Below are positions 11,932-24,239 of a DNA stretch of 64,000 bases, one piece after another (the first letter of the stretch is position 1; the number at the start of each line of letters is the position of its first letter). Position numbers and translations under genes: made by a program. A model generated the notes under the pieces. That model did not search any database. It saw only the letters and a list, made by a program, of their open reading frames with translations, and was not told where the DNA came from. This DNA comes from Elephas maximus indicus (Eukaryota > Chordata > Mammalia > Proboscidea > Elephantidae), in the NCBI RefSeq assembly GCF_024166365.1, contig NC_064824.1, positions 50,630,608-50,694,607 of the forward strand, given 5' to 3'.

Positions 11932-13160
11932 TTATTATTATTTATAATTTTTATTGTGCTTTAAGTGAAAGTTTACAAATTAAGTCAGTCTCTCACACAA
12001 AAACTTATATACACCTTGCTACATACTCCCAATTACTCTCCCCCTAATGAGACTGCTACTCTCTCTTTTCATGTCCATTTCGCCAGCTTCTAACCCCCTC
12101 TACCCTCTCATCTCCCCTCCAGGCAGGAGATGACAACATAGTCTCAAGTGTCCACCTGATCGCAGAAGCTCACTCTTCACCAGCATCCCTTTCCAACCCA
12201 TTGTCCAGTCCAATCCGTATCTGAAGAGTTGGCTTCGGGAATGGTTCCTGTCCCGGGCCAACAGAAGGTCTGGAGGCCATGACCACTGGAGTCCTTCTAG
12301 TCTCAGTCAGGCCATTAAGTCTGGTCTTTTTATGAGAATTTGGGGTCTGCATCCCACTGCTCTCTTGCTCCCTCAGGGATTCTCTGTTGTGTTCCCTGTC
12401 AGGGCAGTCATTGGTGTCAGCCGGGGACCATCTAGCTCTTCTAGTTTGTGGTGATGTAGTCTCTGGTTGACGTGGCGCTTTCTGTCTCTTGGGCTTGTAA
12501 TTGCCTTGTGTCCTTGGTGTTCTTCATTCGCCTTTGATCCAGGTGGGTTGAGACTCATTGATGCATCTTAGATGGCTGCTTGCCAGCATTTAAGACCCCA
12601 GATGCCGCTCTCCAAAGTGGGATGCAGAATGTTTTCTTAATAGATTTTATTATGCCAATTGACTTAGATGTCGCTTGAAACCATGGTCTCCAAACCCCTG
12701 CCCCTGCTACGCTGGCCTTCGAAGCATTCAGTTTATTCAGGAAACTTCTTTGCATTTGGTTTAGTCCAGTTGTGCTGACCTCCCCTGTATTGTGTGTTGT
12801 CTTTCCCTTCACCTAAAGTAGTACCTATCTACTATCTAATTAGTGAGTACCCCTCTCCCACCTTACCTCCCTCCCCCCTCTCGTAACCACAAAAGAATGC
12901 TTTCTTCTCAGTTTAGACTATTTCTCAAGCTCTTATAATAGTGGTCTTATACAATATTTGTCCTTTTGCACCTGACTAATTCCACTCAGCATAATGCCTT
13001 CCAGGTTCCTCCAAGTTATGAAATCTTTCAGAGATTCATCACTGTTCTTTATTGATGTGTAGTATTTCATTGTGTGAATATACCATAATTTATTTATCCA
13101 TTCATCCATTGATGGGCACCTTGGTTTCTTCCTTCTTTTTGCTATTTCAAAATTATTGTT
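11932..13160 (-). mobile_element. 5'-truncated L1, minus orientation
   Basis: It carries the same 3' UTR as the full-length L1 at 50440-58520, reading tttttattgtgctttaagtg at its 3' end, and retains the end of ORF2 (around 13020-13130, matching the ...DEWINKLWYIHT region). Truncated and non-coding. The last 20 bp at the right edge are uncertain. Confidence 0.88.
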
Positions 13161-14329
13161 TGATATAAAGTAGTTAAGGAGAAAATCTACCAGGAAGTAG
13201 GAAGAAACAATAACGGTAAAACCAAGCACCTGACTCTTCCTTGTTGATTTAAATACACTCCCTGGATCTCTTTTCTGATGACATCTGCTGAGTTTGGGTT
13301 CATCCTGTGGGGGAAGAGTGAAAAGTATCCTTGTTTCGCACAGGTAACCCCTTTGAATCAGAGTTTTCTTTAAATGCATGACCATGTGGAATAATATGGT
13401 GACCAGCAGCCACAGTGCTCTTTTCTGTTAATGCCCTTTCACTGTTATTGAAATAATGGGCCAGGAAAGGCATGTAATAATTTATCCCCAAGCTTGATCA
13501 AAAAACCCTGACCACTGAACATGCTGATAAGTTTTCAGGATGATACATTGTAGACCTATGGCATCCTATTTTTAGATATGCATCATAGCTGATTTTGCCT
13601 CCACAGAATTTTTGTCATTATTTCACTCTGATTTTCTGCCCACTCTTTGAAGTCTGCATGATTTAGACAGTGATAAAGCCACAGAGCTGCTTAACACCTT
13701 CAGTGCCACTGATATATCTCTTTCCAAATTAAAAAAGAAAAGAAAACAGGACTTGCACCAGCCCTGGAATGGGGAGAGGTAAGTGGCTTTAAGGAGGCAT
13801 GTAAGATGCAATCTCTCCCATTTCTGAACTTTAGATCAATTAATTACAGGCACAGTTGTATCTTCACGGGCAAGATTGTATCTTCTATTCCACAGTACAA
13901 GTTTGTGTCGTTTGACACAGATTTTTATATAAAGACGGGAAGGAGAAATCATCCCAGAAGCAGAGAAGAAAAACAAAATCTTTCCAATAGCATGTTGAAT
14001 TTAGACTTGTGTATTTGAACTCATGAAGATTTATGTCTTCTGCAAATGTGTAGATGCAATAGAGAGAACCAGTGAAGGTCACCTATTTCCAGATAACAAG
14101 TGGGTGGGGCAGAGTTTCTGTATTTAGACACTAATAATAGTGGTGACAATAGTCCAGCATTTACTGTGTAGGCACACCTGTGATTCTGCAGATGAAAAAA
14201 CCTGTCTTTAAAAAAATTGTTTAAAGTCAATCTGTTAGATGGTATTAGACAAGGTGCCTACCAACATCTCTCTGCTCAATTTCTTTATCTGTCAACGATT
14301 TCTCCACAAAGATTTTTATGACAATTAGC
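13161..14329. other. Unassigned non-coding sequence
   Basis: No gene, RNA or confidently named repeat is visible; all frames are short. Confidence 0.4.
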
Positions 14330-14880
14330 GTATTATTCGGTAAACATTTATGGAATATCTTAAGTGTATAACACTATTTAGGAATGTGTAAATAAGAGAC
14401 CCAGGCTCTGCCTTCAAATAATTGGGGAAGCAGACCAGCAAAGAGGCAATTATTGACTGTAACAAATTCTGTGGGAAATATATGAGGAGCATCTAACCCA
14501 GACTGGGGCAACGGGAAATGGCAATGAGGTCATGGCACGTGAGCCAAGTAATGAAGAAGGAATAAGACAGGAGTTACCTAGGCAAAGCACATTGAATGCA
14601 TTAAGGTGTGAGAGAACATGCATTTTACTTGTACTGTTTTGAATCTGCAAGTCCTTCAGTATTTTTGGAGCACCAGCTACTACAAGGTGGGGAATGATGT
14701 AATGTAGTTGGGGAGACTACAGCATGATCAGCTTTTTATGTCATTTTATGAAATTTGGATTCCCACTTGAAAGCCTCAGGGAGACATTGCAGGACTGAAA
14801 ACTGAAAAAGTCAGATCTGCATTTTAGAATCTCTGTAGGGCAGTGCTAAGGATTATTAAAGTAAGTGAAGTCTCCTTGAT
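14330..14880 (-). mobile_element. L2 fragment, minus orientation
   Basis: Ancient L2 recognised by the reversed 3' end pattern (taaacatttatggaatatctt...ggctctgccttcaaataatt). A G/A-rich reverse of the C-terminal ORF2 region follows. Diverged, with approximate limits. Confidence 0.6.
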
Positions 14881-16188
14881 CAGTGTAAAGTCCTGGATCT
14901 TAGATGTTAAATAAATCACACCAGAGATGTCTAATAGCCCAAGGAAAGAGGTGGCTCCTCATTTCTAGAGCTTTACTTTGAAATTCTCTCAAGACAGGGT
15001 CTAGGATGTAAACATCCACTGTTAGGTTTCAGTTGCTTCAGTCTCTCTAGACCCCTTTGTGAAAGAGGCCACTGTTCCCGTGACAAACTTGACTGAAGTG
15101 ACCATACAAGCATTTCCACGTGATGAAACTTTGTTCTTTGTGATGACTGCTCCTCTTGTCGCAGTCTGTCTCTGCAATTAGCATGTCACACTCACTCACA
15201 CTGAGCAGAGCCTCAGTCCATCTGCTAGGGTATTCTTTGAGGCACTGCTTGTCTCTCAGCAGCTTGGAGCTATAGTACACTGTTTCAAGTCAAGCTTTTG
15301 TGGTGCTATGCAAATATATTTTTTTTTCAGGCTACTGGGTGACCTACTTTCACTTTGATAGTCACCAATCAGCTCCATGTCCTACTCAGCTAATGATCCC
15401 TTTGGCATTTCTTGAATCCAGCTGGTGGTGTGACTGCAATTTGCAACACCATTGATGGAGAGCCTGCCTTGAATTTACGGTCTATGTAGCTCATGTAGCA
15501 GCATTACTGAAACTTATCTAAGTGCTAGGTGATGGATCTGGAATAGATCCAAGGCATTTTCCAATATTAGAATACTTAGATGATTGAGAACCGTAATGTA
15601 GTTCCATCTGCCCTTTTAAATCGTTAATTCCTAAATATTTCTTGTCCCCCATAATATAAATATTATTTAGAGACTGTGTACACATTTGGAGGAAGAAGAG
15701 ACAGTTGGTGGAGCGTGTTTACTTGTTTTCAGTTCAAGATTGTATTTCTTTGCTGCAGGATGGTCTCATTTGCAGTTAATATGTACAAGCAGAATTATTA
15801 ATTTCTAAACTGCTTATTGATCAATATAGGCTGGGTTAAAAATCAATGCACCCCAATATTTTAGAAACAGACTTTAAATTAAACCAGTAATAGCTGAGAT
15901 GAGGTGTATATGAATGGTTCCAAGGACACATTATTTATCAAACAAAGTACTGAGAAACAAGGAAATTGTGTTAATAATTACATATCAAAACTTTTGCAAG
16001 GTAACACTTCCTAGCATGATAAAGTCAGAATGTGTCACTTAAAAGAGGGAAGGTCAGCAAATGGCGATCCAAAGCAGAAGAGGAAGATCCTGGCACAGGG
16101 GAGTAATTCGTCCAGTCCTTGTGTCAGGAATGACTCTGCTGAGGAGTTGGATGCCCCTGTGTAATAGTCTAATAGAATTAAAAGTAGA
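14881..16188. other. Unassigned non-coding sequence
   Basis: No recognisable exon, RNA gene or repeat. The longest frames are under 80 codons and look random. Confidence 0.4.
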
Positions 16189-17237
16189 TTATATTTGCTA
16201 TAAAACTATTGGAAATAACTTTAGGTGAAGGGAAAGACAACACACAATACAGGGGAGGCCAGGACAACTGGACTAAACCAAAAGCAAAGAAGTTTCCTGA
16301 ATAAACTGAATGCTTCAAAGGCCAGCGTAGCAGGGGCATGGGTTTGGGGACCATGGTTTCAGGGGCATAATAAAATCTATTAAGAAAACATTCTGCATCC
16401 TACTTTGAAGAGTGGCGACTGGCATCTTAAATGCTGGCAAGCAGCCATCTAAGATGCATCAACGAGTCTCAACCCACCTGGATCAAAGGAGAATGAAGAA
16501 CACCAAGGTCACACGATAACTATGAGCCCAAGAGACAGAAAGGGCCACGTGAACCAGAAACTACATCATCCTGAGACCAGAAGAGCTAGATGGTGCCCGG
16601 CTGACACCAATGACTGCCCTGACAGGGAACACAACAGAGACCCCCTGAGGGAGCAGGAGAGCAGTGGGATGCAGACCCCAAATTCTCATAAAAAGACCAG
16701 ACTTAATGGTCTGACTGAGACTAGAGGAATCCCGGCGGTCATGGCCCCCAGGCCTTCTGTTGGCCCAGGACAGGAACCATTCCCAAAACCAACTGTTCAG
16801 ACATGGATTGGACTGGATAATGGGTTGGAGAGGGATGCTGGTGAGGAGTGAGCTTCTGGGATCAGGTGGACACTTGAGACTATGTTGTCATCTCCTGCCT
16901 GGAGGGGAGATGAGAGGGTAGAGAGGGTTAGAAGCTGGTGAAATGGACAAGAAAATAGAGAGTGGAGGGAGACAGCGGGCTGTCTCATTAGGGGGAGAGT
17001 AATTGGGAGTGTGTAGCAAGGTGTATATAAGTTTTTGTGTGAGAAACTGACTTGATTTGTAACCTTTCACTTAAAACACAATAAAAATTATATATAAAAA
17101 AAACTATTGGAAATAAAAAACTCCAATTTTGGATTATTCATAGGGAAGATGATTATATGTGTAAAATCGTCTTCCCTATGAATAATCCAAAAATTGGAAT
17201 TTTTTATTCCCAATAGTTTTGTAGCAAATATACTTTT
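16189..17237. repeat. Long inverted repeat (hairpin) split by an L1
   Basis: The right arm, 17164-17237, is the reverse complement of 17100-17154 plus the pre-insertion sequence at 16189-16218. The inner stem ggaagatgatt / aatcgtcttcc encloses a loop of about 9 bp. The arms total about 75 bp and pair with few mismatches. The left arm was opened by the truncated L1 at 16219-17099. The shape suggests a miniature fold-back element; its family is unknown. Confidence 0.8.
16219..17099 (+). mobile_element. 5'-truncated L1 (3' UTR only)
   Basis: An 881-bp copy of the L1 3' UTR ending aataaaaattatatataaaa. A perfect 17-bp target duplication (aaaactattggaaataa) lies at 16202-16218 and 17100-17116. 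The 109-aa frame inside it (16522-16851) recurs in the other copies of this UTR and is not a protein-coding gene. Confidence 0.95.
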
Positions 17238-17275
17238 GGAATCAACTCGACAGCCCACAACAACAGCAAATATAT
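17238..17275 (+). mobile_element. RTE/AfroSINE 3' tail fragment
   Basis: Short match to the shared RTE/AfroSINE tail (ggaatcaactcgacag followed by ccacaacaacagc), abutting the hairpin's right arm. Confidence 0.6.
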
Positions 17276-17414
17276 GTGTATATATCTGTCAATATAAAAC
17301 CGTTGATAATTTGCCCAGCGTTTAACACATTTCCAGTAATGCCTTTGAATAAAGGAGAAATTTCTAATTCAATAGTTAAAAGACACAATAGAAGTAACTC
17401 TTTTAAAATTTTTG

Positions 17415-17586
17415 TTCTTAGTTGCTGTGGAGTCAGTGCCAACTCATGACAACCCTGTATATTACAGGGTAGAACTGCTCCATAGGATTTTCAAGGCTGT
17501 GAGCTTTCAGAAACAGATTATCAGGCCTGTGCCCTGAGGTGCTTCAGGGTGTGTTTGAACAGCCAACCTTTCGGCTAGTAGTCAAG
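17415..17586 (-). mobile_element. AfroSINE, minus orientation
   Basis: Tail gttgctgtggagtcagtgcc at the left, then the middle (gtagaactgctccatagg) and the head start caacctttcggctagtagtc. The extreme tRNA-like head is truncated. Confidence 0.85.
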
Positions 17587-17589
17587 TGA

Positions 17590-18235
17590 AATACACAAGA
17601 ATAACTCTATCAAGGAATGTGTAAAATCGTTATGAGAAAAAAATACAACATTTTAGATAGTTACATGAGTACTCTAGAAGAAATGAGAGACAAGTCTCAT
17701 TCACGAATGGGAAGAAAAATGCCATAAAGATGGTAATTTTTGTCCAAGCTAAATTAATGCAATTCTCATCAAATCTTAATGGGAGTAAATAGTAGAATTG
17801 TATAAAATTTGGTTTATGGAAGTGATTTATGTACTTTTAAAAAAGAAGAATGATGAGAGAGGGTCTTTTGTACAAGATTTTAAAACATTTGAGTGTGAAT
17901 GGAAAAAAGATCACAGTGGAATAGAACATGTGACTGTGAAAGATGCCCTGGTAAGACTTTGAGAAGATAGAAGAGCTATTATAAATCAATAGGAGAAAGG
18001 GTGAGTTATAGAATAAATGGTGCTGGGAAAATTGTTTGGATTAAATTCAATTATTTCATACCATATATCAAAATAAAATCGATTCCATAAATAAGTCATA
18101 AAATCTAGACTAAAATATAAACAGATTTCTTGTAATAAAAAAATAATAAAGCCTCATCGCATCACCACATTTTCTGACCACAATGAAATTACTATAAAAG
18201 TTCATTTAAAAGAATAATTTTACGATAACAGCATG
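17590..18235 (+). mobile_element. Ancient L1 fragment (late ORF2 region)
   Basis: Diverged sequence resembling the L1 ORF2 segment after the reverse transcriptase (aataaatggtgctgggaaaa motif near 18015-18034). No open frame. Probably part of the same old L1 as the fragment after the MLT1 LTR. Confidence 0.65.
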
Positions 18236-18748
18236 GTAGGCAGATTCTTACCCTTCCCAAATCGGTTCACATCCTAACCCCCGAGCATGTGAATTGTTGC
18301 CTTACAAGGCAAAGGAGAAATAAGGCAGCAGATAGAATTAAGGTTGCTAATTAGCTGACCTTAAAGTAACAAGATTATTCTGGATTTTACCGGTATGCCC
18401 AGTATAATCACAAGGATCCTTAAATGTGGAAGAGGGAGGCATAAGACGAAGTCAGAGCGCTGTGTGATGTGAGAACTCTAATTGCTATTGCTGGCTTTGA
18501 AGATGAAGGAAGAGGGCCATGAGCCAAGGTATTTGGATGCCCTCTACAAAATGGAAAGGGTAAGGAAACACATTTTACTCTAGAGCCTACAGAAAGGAAA
18601 ACAGCCCCACTCACATCTTGATTTTAATCCAGTGAGACTTATTTTGGACTCTGAAATACACAATTGTAATATAATAAATTTGTACTGTTTTAAATGACTA
18701 AGTTTGTCATAATTTTTTACAGTAGCCATAGAAAACAAATAGATAAGA
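18236..18748 (+). mobile_element. MLT1-type LTR
   Basis: About 510 bp with typical MLT1 features: catcctaacccc near the start, agtgagac...ttggactctg, then aataaatttgta, the actaagtttgt motif and an acagtagccatagaaaac end. It interrupts old L1 sequence. Confidence 0.75.
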
Positions 18749-19908
18749 TTTAGAGATGAGCTATATGCAAATACATTTTAATAAGTAGTCAATTTGGTAG
18801 ACAAATATAAATTACCAAAATGGACTGAAGAATAAGAAAACCAAATAGACCCAAAATTAGGAACTAAATTGGAAAAAAATTGGAAAGGGACCTAAAAATT
18901 TGCATTCAAGAAAGATACTGGCCCCAAACCATTTTATCCATAAGTTAAATCAGACTTTCAAGAAATAGATGATTCTCATGCTCTATAAACTGTGCTAAAC
19001 CAAAACCAAACCTGTTGCCATCCAGTCAATTCTGACTCATAGTGACCCTATAGGACAGAGTAGAACTGCCCCATAGAGTTTCCAAGGAGTGTCTGGTGGA
19101 TTTGAACTGCCGACCTTTTGGTTAGCAGACCTAGCACTTAACCACTACGCCACCAGAGCTAGATCATAAAGGTGGAGAGCTTGCTTATACATTTTACAAA
19201 TGTAGCCTTACCTTGATATTCCAACCTTACAAGGACAATACAAAAGATGAACCATAGACTAACCTTACTCATGCATGAATGCAAAATTCCAAAGGAAATA
19301 TTTATTAATTCAATCTAATACTGTCTTTATAAATAGTATACCATAACTCTAGCAGCAATACTATAAAATCCATTAATATACAATATACTAATTTGTTATT
19401 AATATATGAATATGATTTACCTAAGAGGTTAAATTCATTTAAAAGCTAAATGATCAATATACCCTAACAGTTTTCTTCAATTAAGCAATAACAAATTATA
19501 ATATATGTTAGACATGAGTTGCTCACAATAACCATATAACATAAATAACCGTATAACATATATGCACAAAATTAAGCAAGATGTTCTGACTCTAAAATTA
19601 ATATAGAAATTGAAACTACCTAGAGTACCTAAAAAGAGAACAATTTTGGTGGACATAGACTGCATTATATGTGGTATTGGCTAAAGGACAGACATAAAGA
19701 TTAAGAGAACAGAATAGAGAGCACAGAAATAGACACATGTATATAGCTAATTGGTATTTACTCAAGAGAATAAAAACATGTATTCACAAAAAGACTTATC
19801 CATGAATTCTTACGGTAGCTTAAGTCACAGCAGCCCAAACCTAGAAACAACTCTAATTCCTATCAAGGTGTGAATGAATAAATAAATTTTGGTTTATACA
19901 TACAATAG
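18749..19908 (+). mobile_element. Ancient L1 fragment (ORF2), broken by an AfroSINE
   Basis: Diverged L1 ORF2-like sequence without open frames, interrupted at 18996-19162. Motifs such as the attcaagaaagatactgg and cctagaaacaactctaattcc region near 19835-19860 fit late L1 ORF2. Parts of 19163-19650 are only weakly assignable. Confidence 0.5.
18996..19162 (-). mobile_element. AfroSINE (short subtype), minus orientation
   Basis: Well-preserved short-type copy, from caaaaccaaacctgttgcc to ccactacgccaccagagct. The head keeps an intact-looking A-box-like segment on the reverse strand. Confidence 0.92.
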
Positions 19909-20231
19909 ACCACAGGCATTCCCTGGGTTATGAATGAGATTCATTCCTGTGTCTTTAAGTCTTTAAGTTGAAATTGTAGGTAAATTGGAACAGGTACATA
20001 TAGGTCTTATTTAGCCTTACTTTAGTGCAAGAAAAGGCTTGAAGCCTTTTCAATGATTGAAAAGCTGCACCTGCAGCAAGTAAAGGTGATTGTGATGAAG
20101 AATTTGTTTCTGGTAGGGGTTGGTTCAAGCCTTTCAGAGTGAGGGCAAGTTTATATAACATTAATGGGCAAATACGAGTTGTCCAAGTTGTCTGCAAGTT
20201 GGACGTTCGTAACCTGGGGACTGACTGTACT
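19909..20231. mobile_element. Non-autonomous DNA transposon, Tc1/mariner- or pogo-like
   Basis: About 320 bp bounded by imperfect terminal inverted repeats: cattccctgggttatgaatg at the left and the reverse complement of agtccccaggttacgaacg at the right. TA dinucleotides sit at both edges. Old L1 sequence lies on each side. It includes an internal 21-bp palindrome near 20031-20051 (gaaaaggctt..aagccttttc). Family assignment is tentative. Confidence 0.6.
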
Positions 20232-20512
20232 TCCCAGTAAAACAAACAAATCGACTGACACAAATAAAAAGTTGGATGAATCTTAAAATAATGAGTGAAA
20301 AAGCCATAAACAAAAGAATACATACTGTATGACTTTATGTATGTATAAACAATGGTTGCCTGGAGTCAGAGAAGAGGGAGTGATGGAATCTTGTTTTATG
20401 CCTTGACTGTGATGGTTTTGTGTATATATGCATTTGTTAAACTTCACCAAATTGCACACATTCAAAATGCAGTCTATTGTACTTAAGTTACAACAGTTTT
20501 TTTTTTTTTTTG
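20232..20512 (+). mobile_element. Ancient L1 3' end
   Basis: Matches the ORF2-distal and 3' UTR pattern of mammalian L1M elements (gactgtgatggttttgtgtat, then cttcaccaaattgcacacattc), ending in a T-rich run. Confidence 0.6.
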
Positions 20513-20574
20513 AACAGGTCACAAAAACATATGCAGAGGTAGCCAAAGAGCTGGGAAATTAGAAATCCTTAATT

Positions 20575-20726
20575 TGGTGCAGTGGTTAAGTGTTTGACTG
20601 CTAGCCAAAATGTTGGCCCTTTGAATCCACCAGCTGCTCCTTGGATACTCCATGGGGCAGTTGTACTCTGTCCTATAGGGTCACTGTGAGTTGGAATTGA
20701 CTCGAGGGCCCTGGGTTTTTTGGTTT
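20575..20726 (+). mobile_element. AfroSINE, plus orientation (first of a tandem pair)
   Basis: Short-type copy: tRNA-like head (gtgcagtggttaagtgtttg), B-box-like tttgaatcc, middle ggcagttgtactctgtccta, and the RTE-like tail ttggaattgactcgagg. Confidence 0.92.
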
Positions 20727-20728
20727 GG

Positions 20729-20894
20729 TCTTACCCCTGGTGGCATAGTGGTTAAGAGCTTGGCTGCTAACCCAAAGGTTGGCAGTTCAAATCCACCAGC
20801 TGCTCCTTGGAAACCTATAGGGAAGTTCTACTCTGTCCTGTAGGGTTGGTATGGGTCAGAATCAACTGGACAGCAAGGGTTTTTTTTTTTTTTA
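20729..20894 (+). mobile_element. AfroSINE, plus orientation (second of a tandem pair)
   Basis: Head-to-tail with the preceding copy: head cccctggtggcatagtggtt, tail cagaatcaactggacagc, ending in a T-rich run. It is close to consensus, so relatively young. Confidence 0.93.
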
Positions 20895-20897
20895 ATG

Positions 20898-21416
20898 AGT
20901 TTTAGTTATCTAGTGCTGCTATAACAGAAATACCACAAATGGATGGCTTTAACAAAGAGAAATTTATTCTTTCACAGTCTAGGAGGCTCAAAGATCGAAT
21001 TCAGGGTGCCAGCTCTAGGAGAAGGCTTTCTTTCTCAGTGGGCTCTGGGGGAAGGTCATTGTAATCAGTCTTCCCCAATTGAGGAGCTTCCCAGTGTAGG
21101 GACCTCGGGTCCAAAGGATGCACTGTTCTCCTGGCTCTTGTTTCTAGGTGATATGAGGTACCGCATCTCTCTACTCACTTCTCTCTTTTATATCTCAAAA
21201 GAGATTGATTTAAATAGCAACCTAATCTCATAGATTGAGTCCTGCCTCATTAACATAACTGCCTCTAATCTTGCCTCATTAACATCATAGAGGTAGGATT
21301 TACAACACAGGAAAATCACATCAGATGACAAAATGGTGAATAATCATACAATACTGGGAATCATGGCCTAGCCAAGTTGACAGATATTTTGGGGGGACAC
21401 AATTCAATCCACGACA
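20898..21416 (-). mobile_element. Solo MaLR-type LTR, minus orientation
   Basis: 519 bp, the reverse of the subtype nested at 7039-7554 (it contains the ccatgattccc and gtcaacttgg block in reverse). It ends in the reverse of tgtcgtggattgaattgtgt. The 96-aa frame inside is not a gene. Target duplication not resolved. Confidence 0.85.
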
Positions 21417-21439
21417 CTTACCTTCCAAAGGTTCAGGAA

Positions 21440-22390
21440 AACTACTTTCATGTAAAAATGAGCAAGAGAGAAGGATTGAGATCTGATCCCATACAAAGTT
21501 ATTATAAGAAAAAGAGAATAAAGGGCAGAATACTATCCTTACAGATAATGAAAGAAAGCTAGGAAGATATGTCTAGGTGAACATTTTAATGTAATATTTG
21601 AAAGTGAACTAAAAGATATAAAAGTAATACAGAGTATGAAAGGATATCAAAAGAATTAGAAAAAAACTCAGAAATGAGGAAATAATTAGATATAAAGGAT
21701 AAATTATTTTGAATATTTATTTAATAGACTAAGCTAGATGAACACAAGATTGAATAAAATAATAGATAATGCCTTAAGATAAATAGAAGATGAAAAGAAA
21801 AAAACATCAAAATCAAAAACTAAAACCAAGAAGAAACACGAGAAACATTCCAGAGAAATAATAAATATAGAAAAAAGACAAAGTAGTACCAACATACATA
21901 TAATACTAGTCCCCAAAGACAAAATCAAAACAAGGAAAAAGAGCCAATACTAATATCTATAATTAAAAAAAAAAAAAAATTCCAGGAATAAAATAATAGG
22001 AAATTACATTTGGAAGGAGCATACCACGTATCTATGAAAATCAGCTTAGAATGACCAATTCCAATATACATTCTGGCAAAATGATTAGTCTTTCCGGAAA
22101 AAGAAAAAAAAAATTTTTTTTTTCTTTGACTGGTTCAGCAAAAGACCAAGTGAGTTATTATGGAAAGAAAGAGTGTCGTCAGAATTTTTAACAAAACGCT
22201 TTGTACCAGTGGAAAAAAGTATTTATGATCATTAAGGAAAGAAAATTGAACCTTAGAATTTCATGTATCCAACTAAACTGACTTTCAAGTATAAAAGCAG
22301 CAGATAAATTGTCATCAAAACCTGAGAACACAAGAAACACTGTTCCTCTAGCCTGTCTCAGGAATCTACTCAAGAACTGGCTTTAGACAA
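21440..22390 (+). mobile_element. Ancient L1/HAL1-like ORF1 region
   Basis: A-rich, frame-broken sequence. Near 22240-22340 it resembles the C-terminal L1 ORF1 segment (tagaatttcatgtatccaac...aaactgactttcaagtataa). It contains a 28-bp A/T palindrome at 22100-22127. Assignment is weaker for the first 500 bp. Confidence 0.5.
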
Positions 22391-22861
22391 CCAAAATATT
22401 TAGCTTTAGCAGTGCTCCCAGTCTTCTGCATTGCTGTGCCGATTCATATTCCCACTAGCAAAATTGGCCAAACTTGGTATTGTCGGACTTTTAATTTTTG
22501 TCACTCCAATAGGTCTGTAATGGTATGTCATTGTGGTTTTAATTTACGTTCCCCTAAGGAATAATGGTATTAAATACCCCTTCATGTGTTTATTGGATGT
22601 TTGTACATCCTTTATTTTAAAATGTTTTTCAAGACTTTTGTCCAACTTGCTACTGTGTTATCTATCTTTAGATTTGTAGTCATTTAAAAAATATATATTC
22701 TGAATATAAGACCTTTGCCGTAAGTATTTTGAATATTTTCTTCCACTCTGCAGCTTGCCTTTTTTATTTTCTTAATGATGAATTTTGATGGCCAGAAGTT
22801 CTTAATTTTTATGAAGTACAAATTATTAATACTTTCCTTTTATCATAAAGACTTTTTTTAA

Positions 22862-23528
22862 ATTAATTTTTATCGTGCTTTAAGTGAAAGTTTACAAATC
22901 AGGTCAGTCTCTCACAAAAAATCTACGAACAGCTTGCCATACACTCCTAATTGCTCTCCCTTTAATGAGATAGCACAGCTCTTCCCGCCACTCTCTACTC
23001 ATGTCCATTCGGGTAGCTTCTGGCCCCCTCTGTCCTCTCATCTCCCCTCCAGACAGGAGATGCCAACATAGCCTCATGTGTCCACTTGATCCAAGAAGCT
23101 CTTTCTTCACCAGTATCAATCCAGTCCAATCCCTATCTGAGGAGTTAGCTTTGGGAATGGTACCTGTCTTGGGCTAACAGAAGGTCTGGGGACCACGACC
23201 TCCGGGGTCCTTTCAGTCCCAGTCTGACCATTAAGCCTGAATTGGGGGTCTGCATCCCACTGCTCTCCTGCTCCCTCAGGGTTTCTCTGTTGAGTTCCCT
23301 GTCAGGGCAGTCATTGGTTGTGGCGGGGCACCATCTAGCTCTTCTGGTCTCAGGCTGATGTAGTCTCTGGTTTATGTGGTCCTTTCTGTCTCTTAGGCTC
23401 ATAATTAGCTTGTGTCTTTGGTGTTCTTCATTCTTCCTTGCTGCAGGTGGGTTGAGATCAATTGATGCATCTTAGATGGCCGCTTGCTAGCTTTTAAGAC
23501 CCCAGACGCCACTCTCCAAAGTGGGATT
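22862..23528 (-). mobile_element. 5'-truncated L1 inside an older L1, minus orientation
   Basis: 3' UTR of the same L1 lineage as 50440-58520 (tttttatcgtgctttaagtg at the 3' end, aaagtgggat at the truncated end), with small internal deletions. It splits the ancient L1. Confidence 0.9.
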
Positions 23529-24239
23529 TTTTTGTGTTCTTTTAAAAATTATTCAAAATAACTTTAAAAGTCTTCTATGGTTTTTTTGTAGAGACATTTC
23601 TGTTTTATCTTTTACATTTAGCTGTATGATCAATCCCAAAACAATTTTTGTTATGATATTAGGTAGGCGTCAAGGTTTATTCTTATAATGAAAGTTTACA
23701 GGATAAGGGTATCTAGTTGTTCCAATACTTTAGTTAAAGAGATCACCCTTTCCCCACTGAATTGCAGAGGTATCTTAGGTATAATCATATAACTGCTTAT
23801 ATGTGGGATTTTGGCTTTGAAATCTGTATTGTAAGTCCTCCAATTTTGTTAGTTTTCTGCAAAATTGTCTTGGCTATTTTATATTCTTTTCATCTCCATA
23901 TAGATATTAGCATTGATTTATCTATTTCCACACACACAAAAAAATTGGGATTGCATTGGCTCTATAGATCAATTTGAGAAAAATTATCTTAAAATTATTG
24001 TGCCTTCTAATCTATGAACATGGCATAACTTCATCTATTTAAGTATTCTTTAATTTTTCTCAGCAACATTTTGTGGCTTTATGGGTAGAGGTCTCAGACA
24101 TCTTTCATTAGATTTATTCCTAGGTATTTTTTTATTTGTTATTTTATGAAGCTTTTGTAAATGACATTAAGAAAAAATCTTTTTTTTTTCTGTTTGGTGC
24201 TAGTATATAGAAATGCAACCTATTTTTGTATACCAACTA

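Noticed and set aside
16522..16851. 109-aa frame that recurs in part at 12170-12352, 23145-23402 and 58084-58274
   Set aside because: Recurrence follows the L1 3' UTR copies, not a gene; frames in the copies differ in length and are broken.
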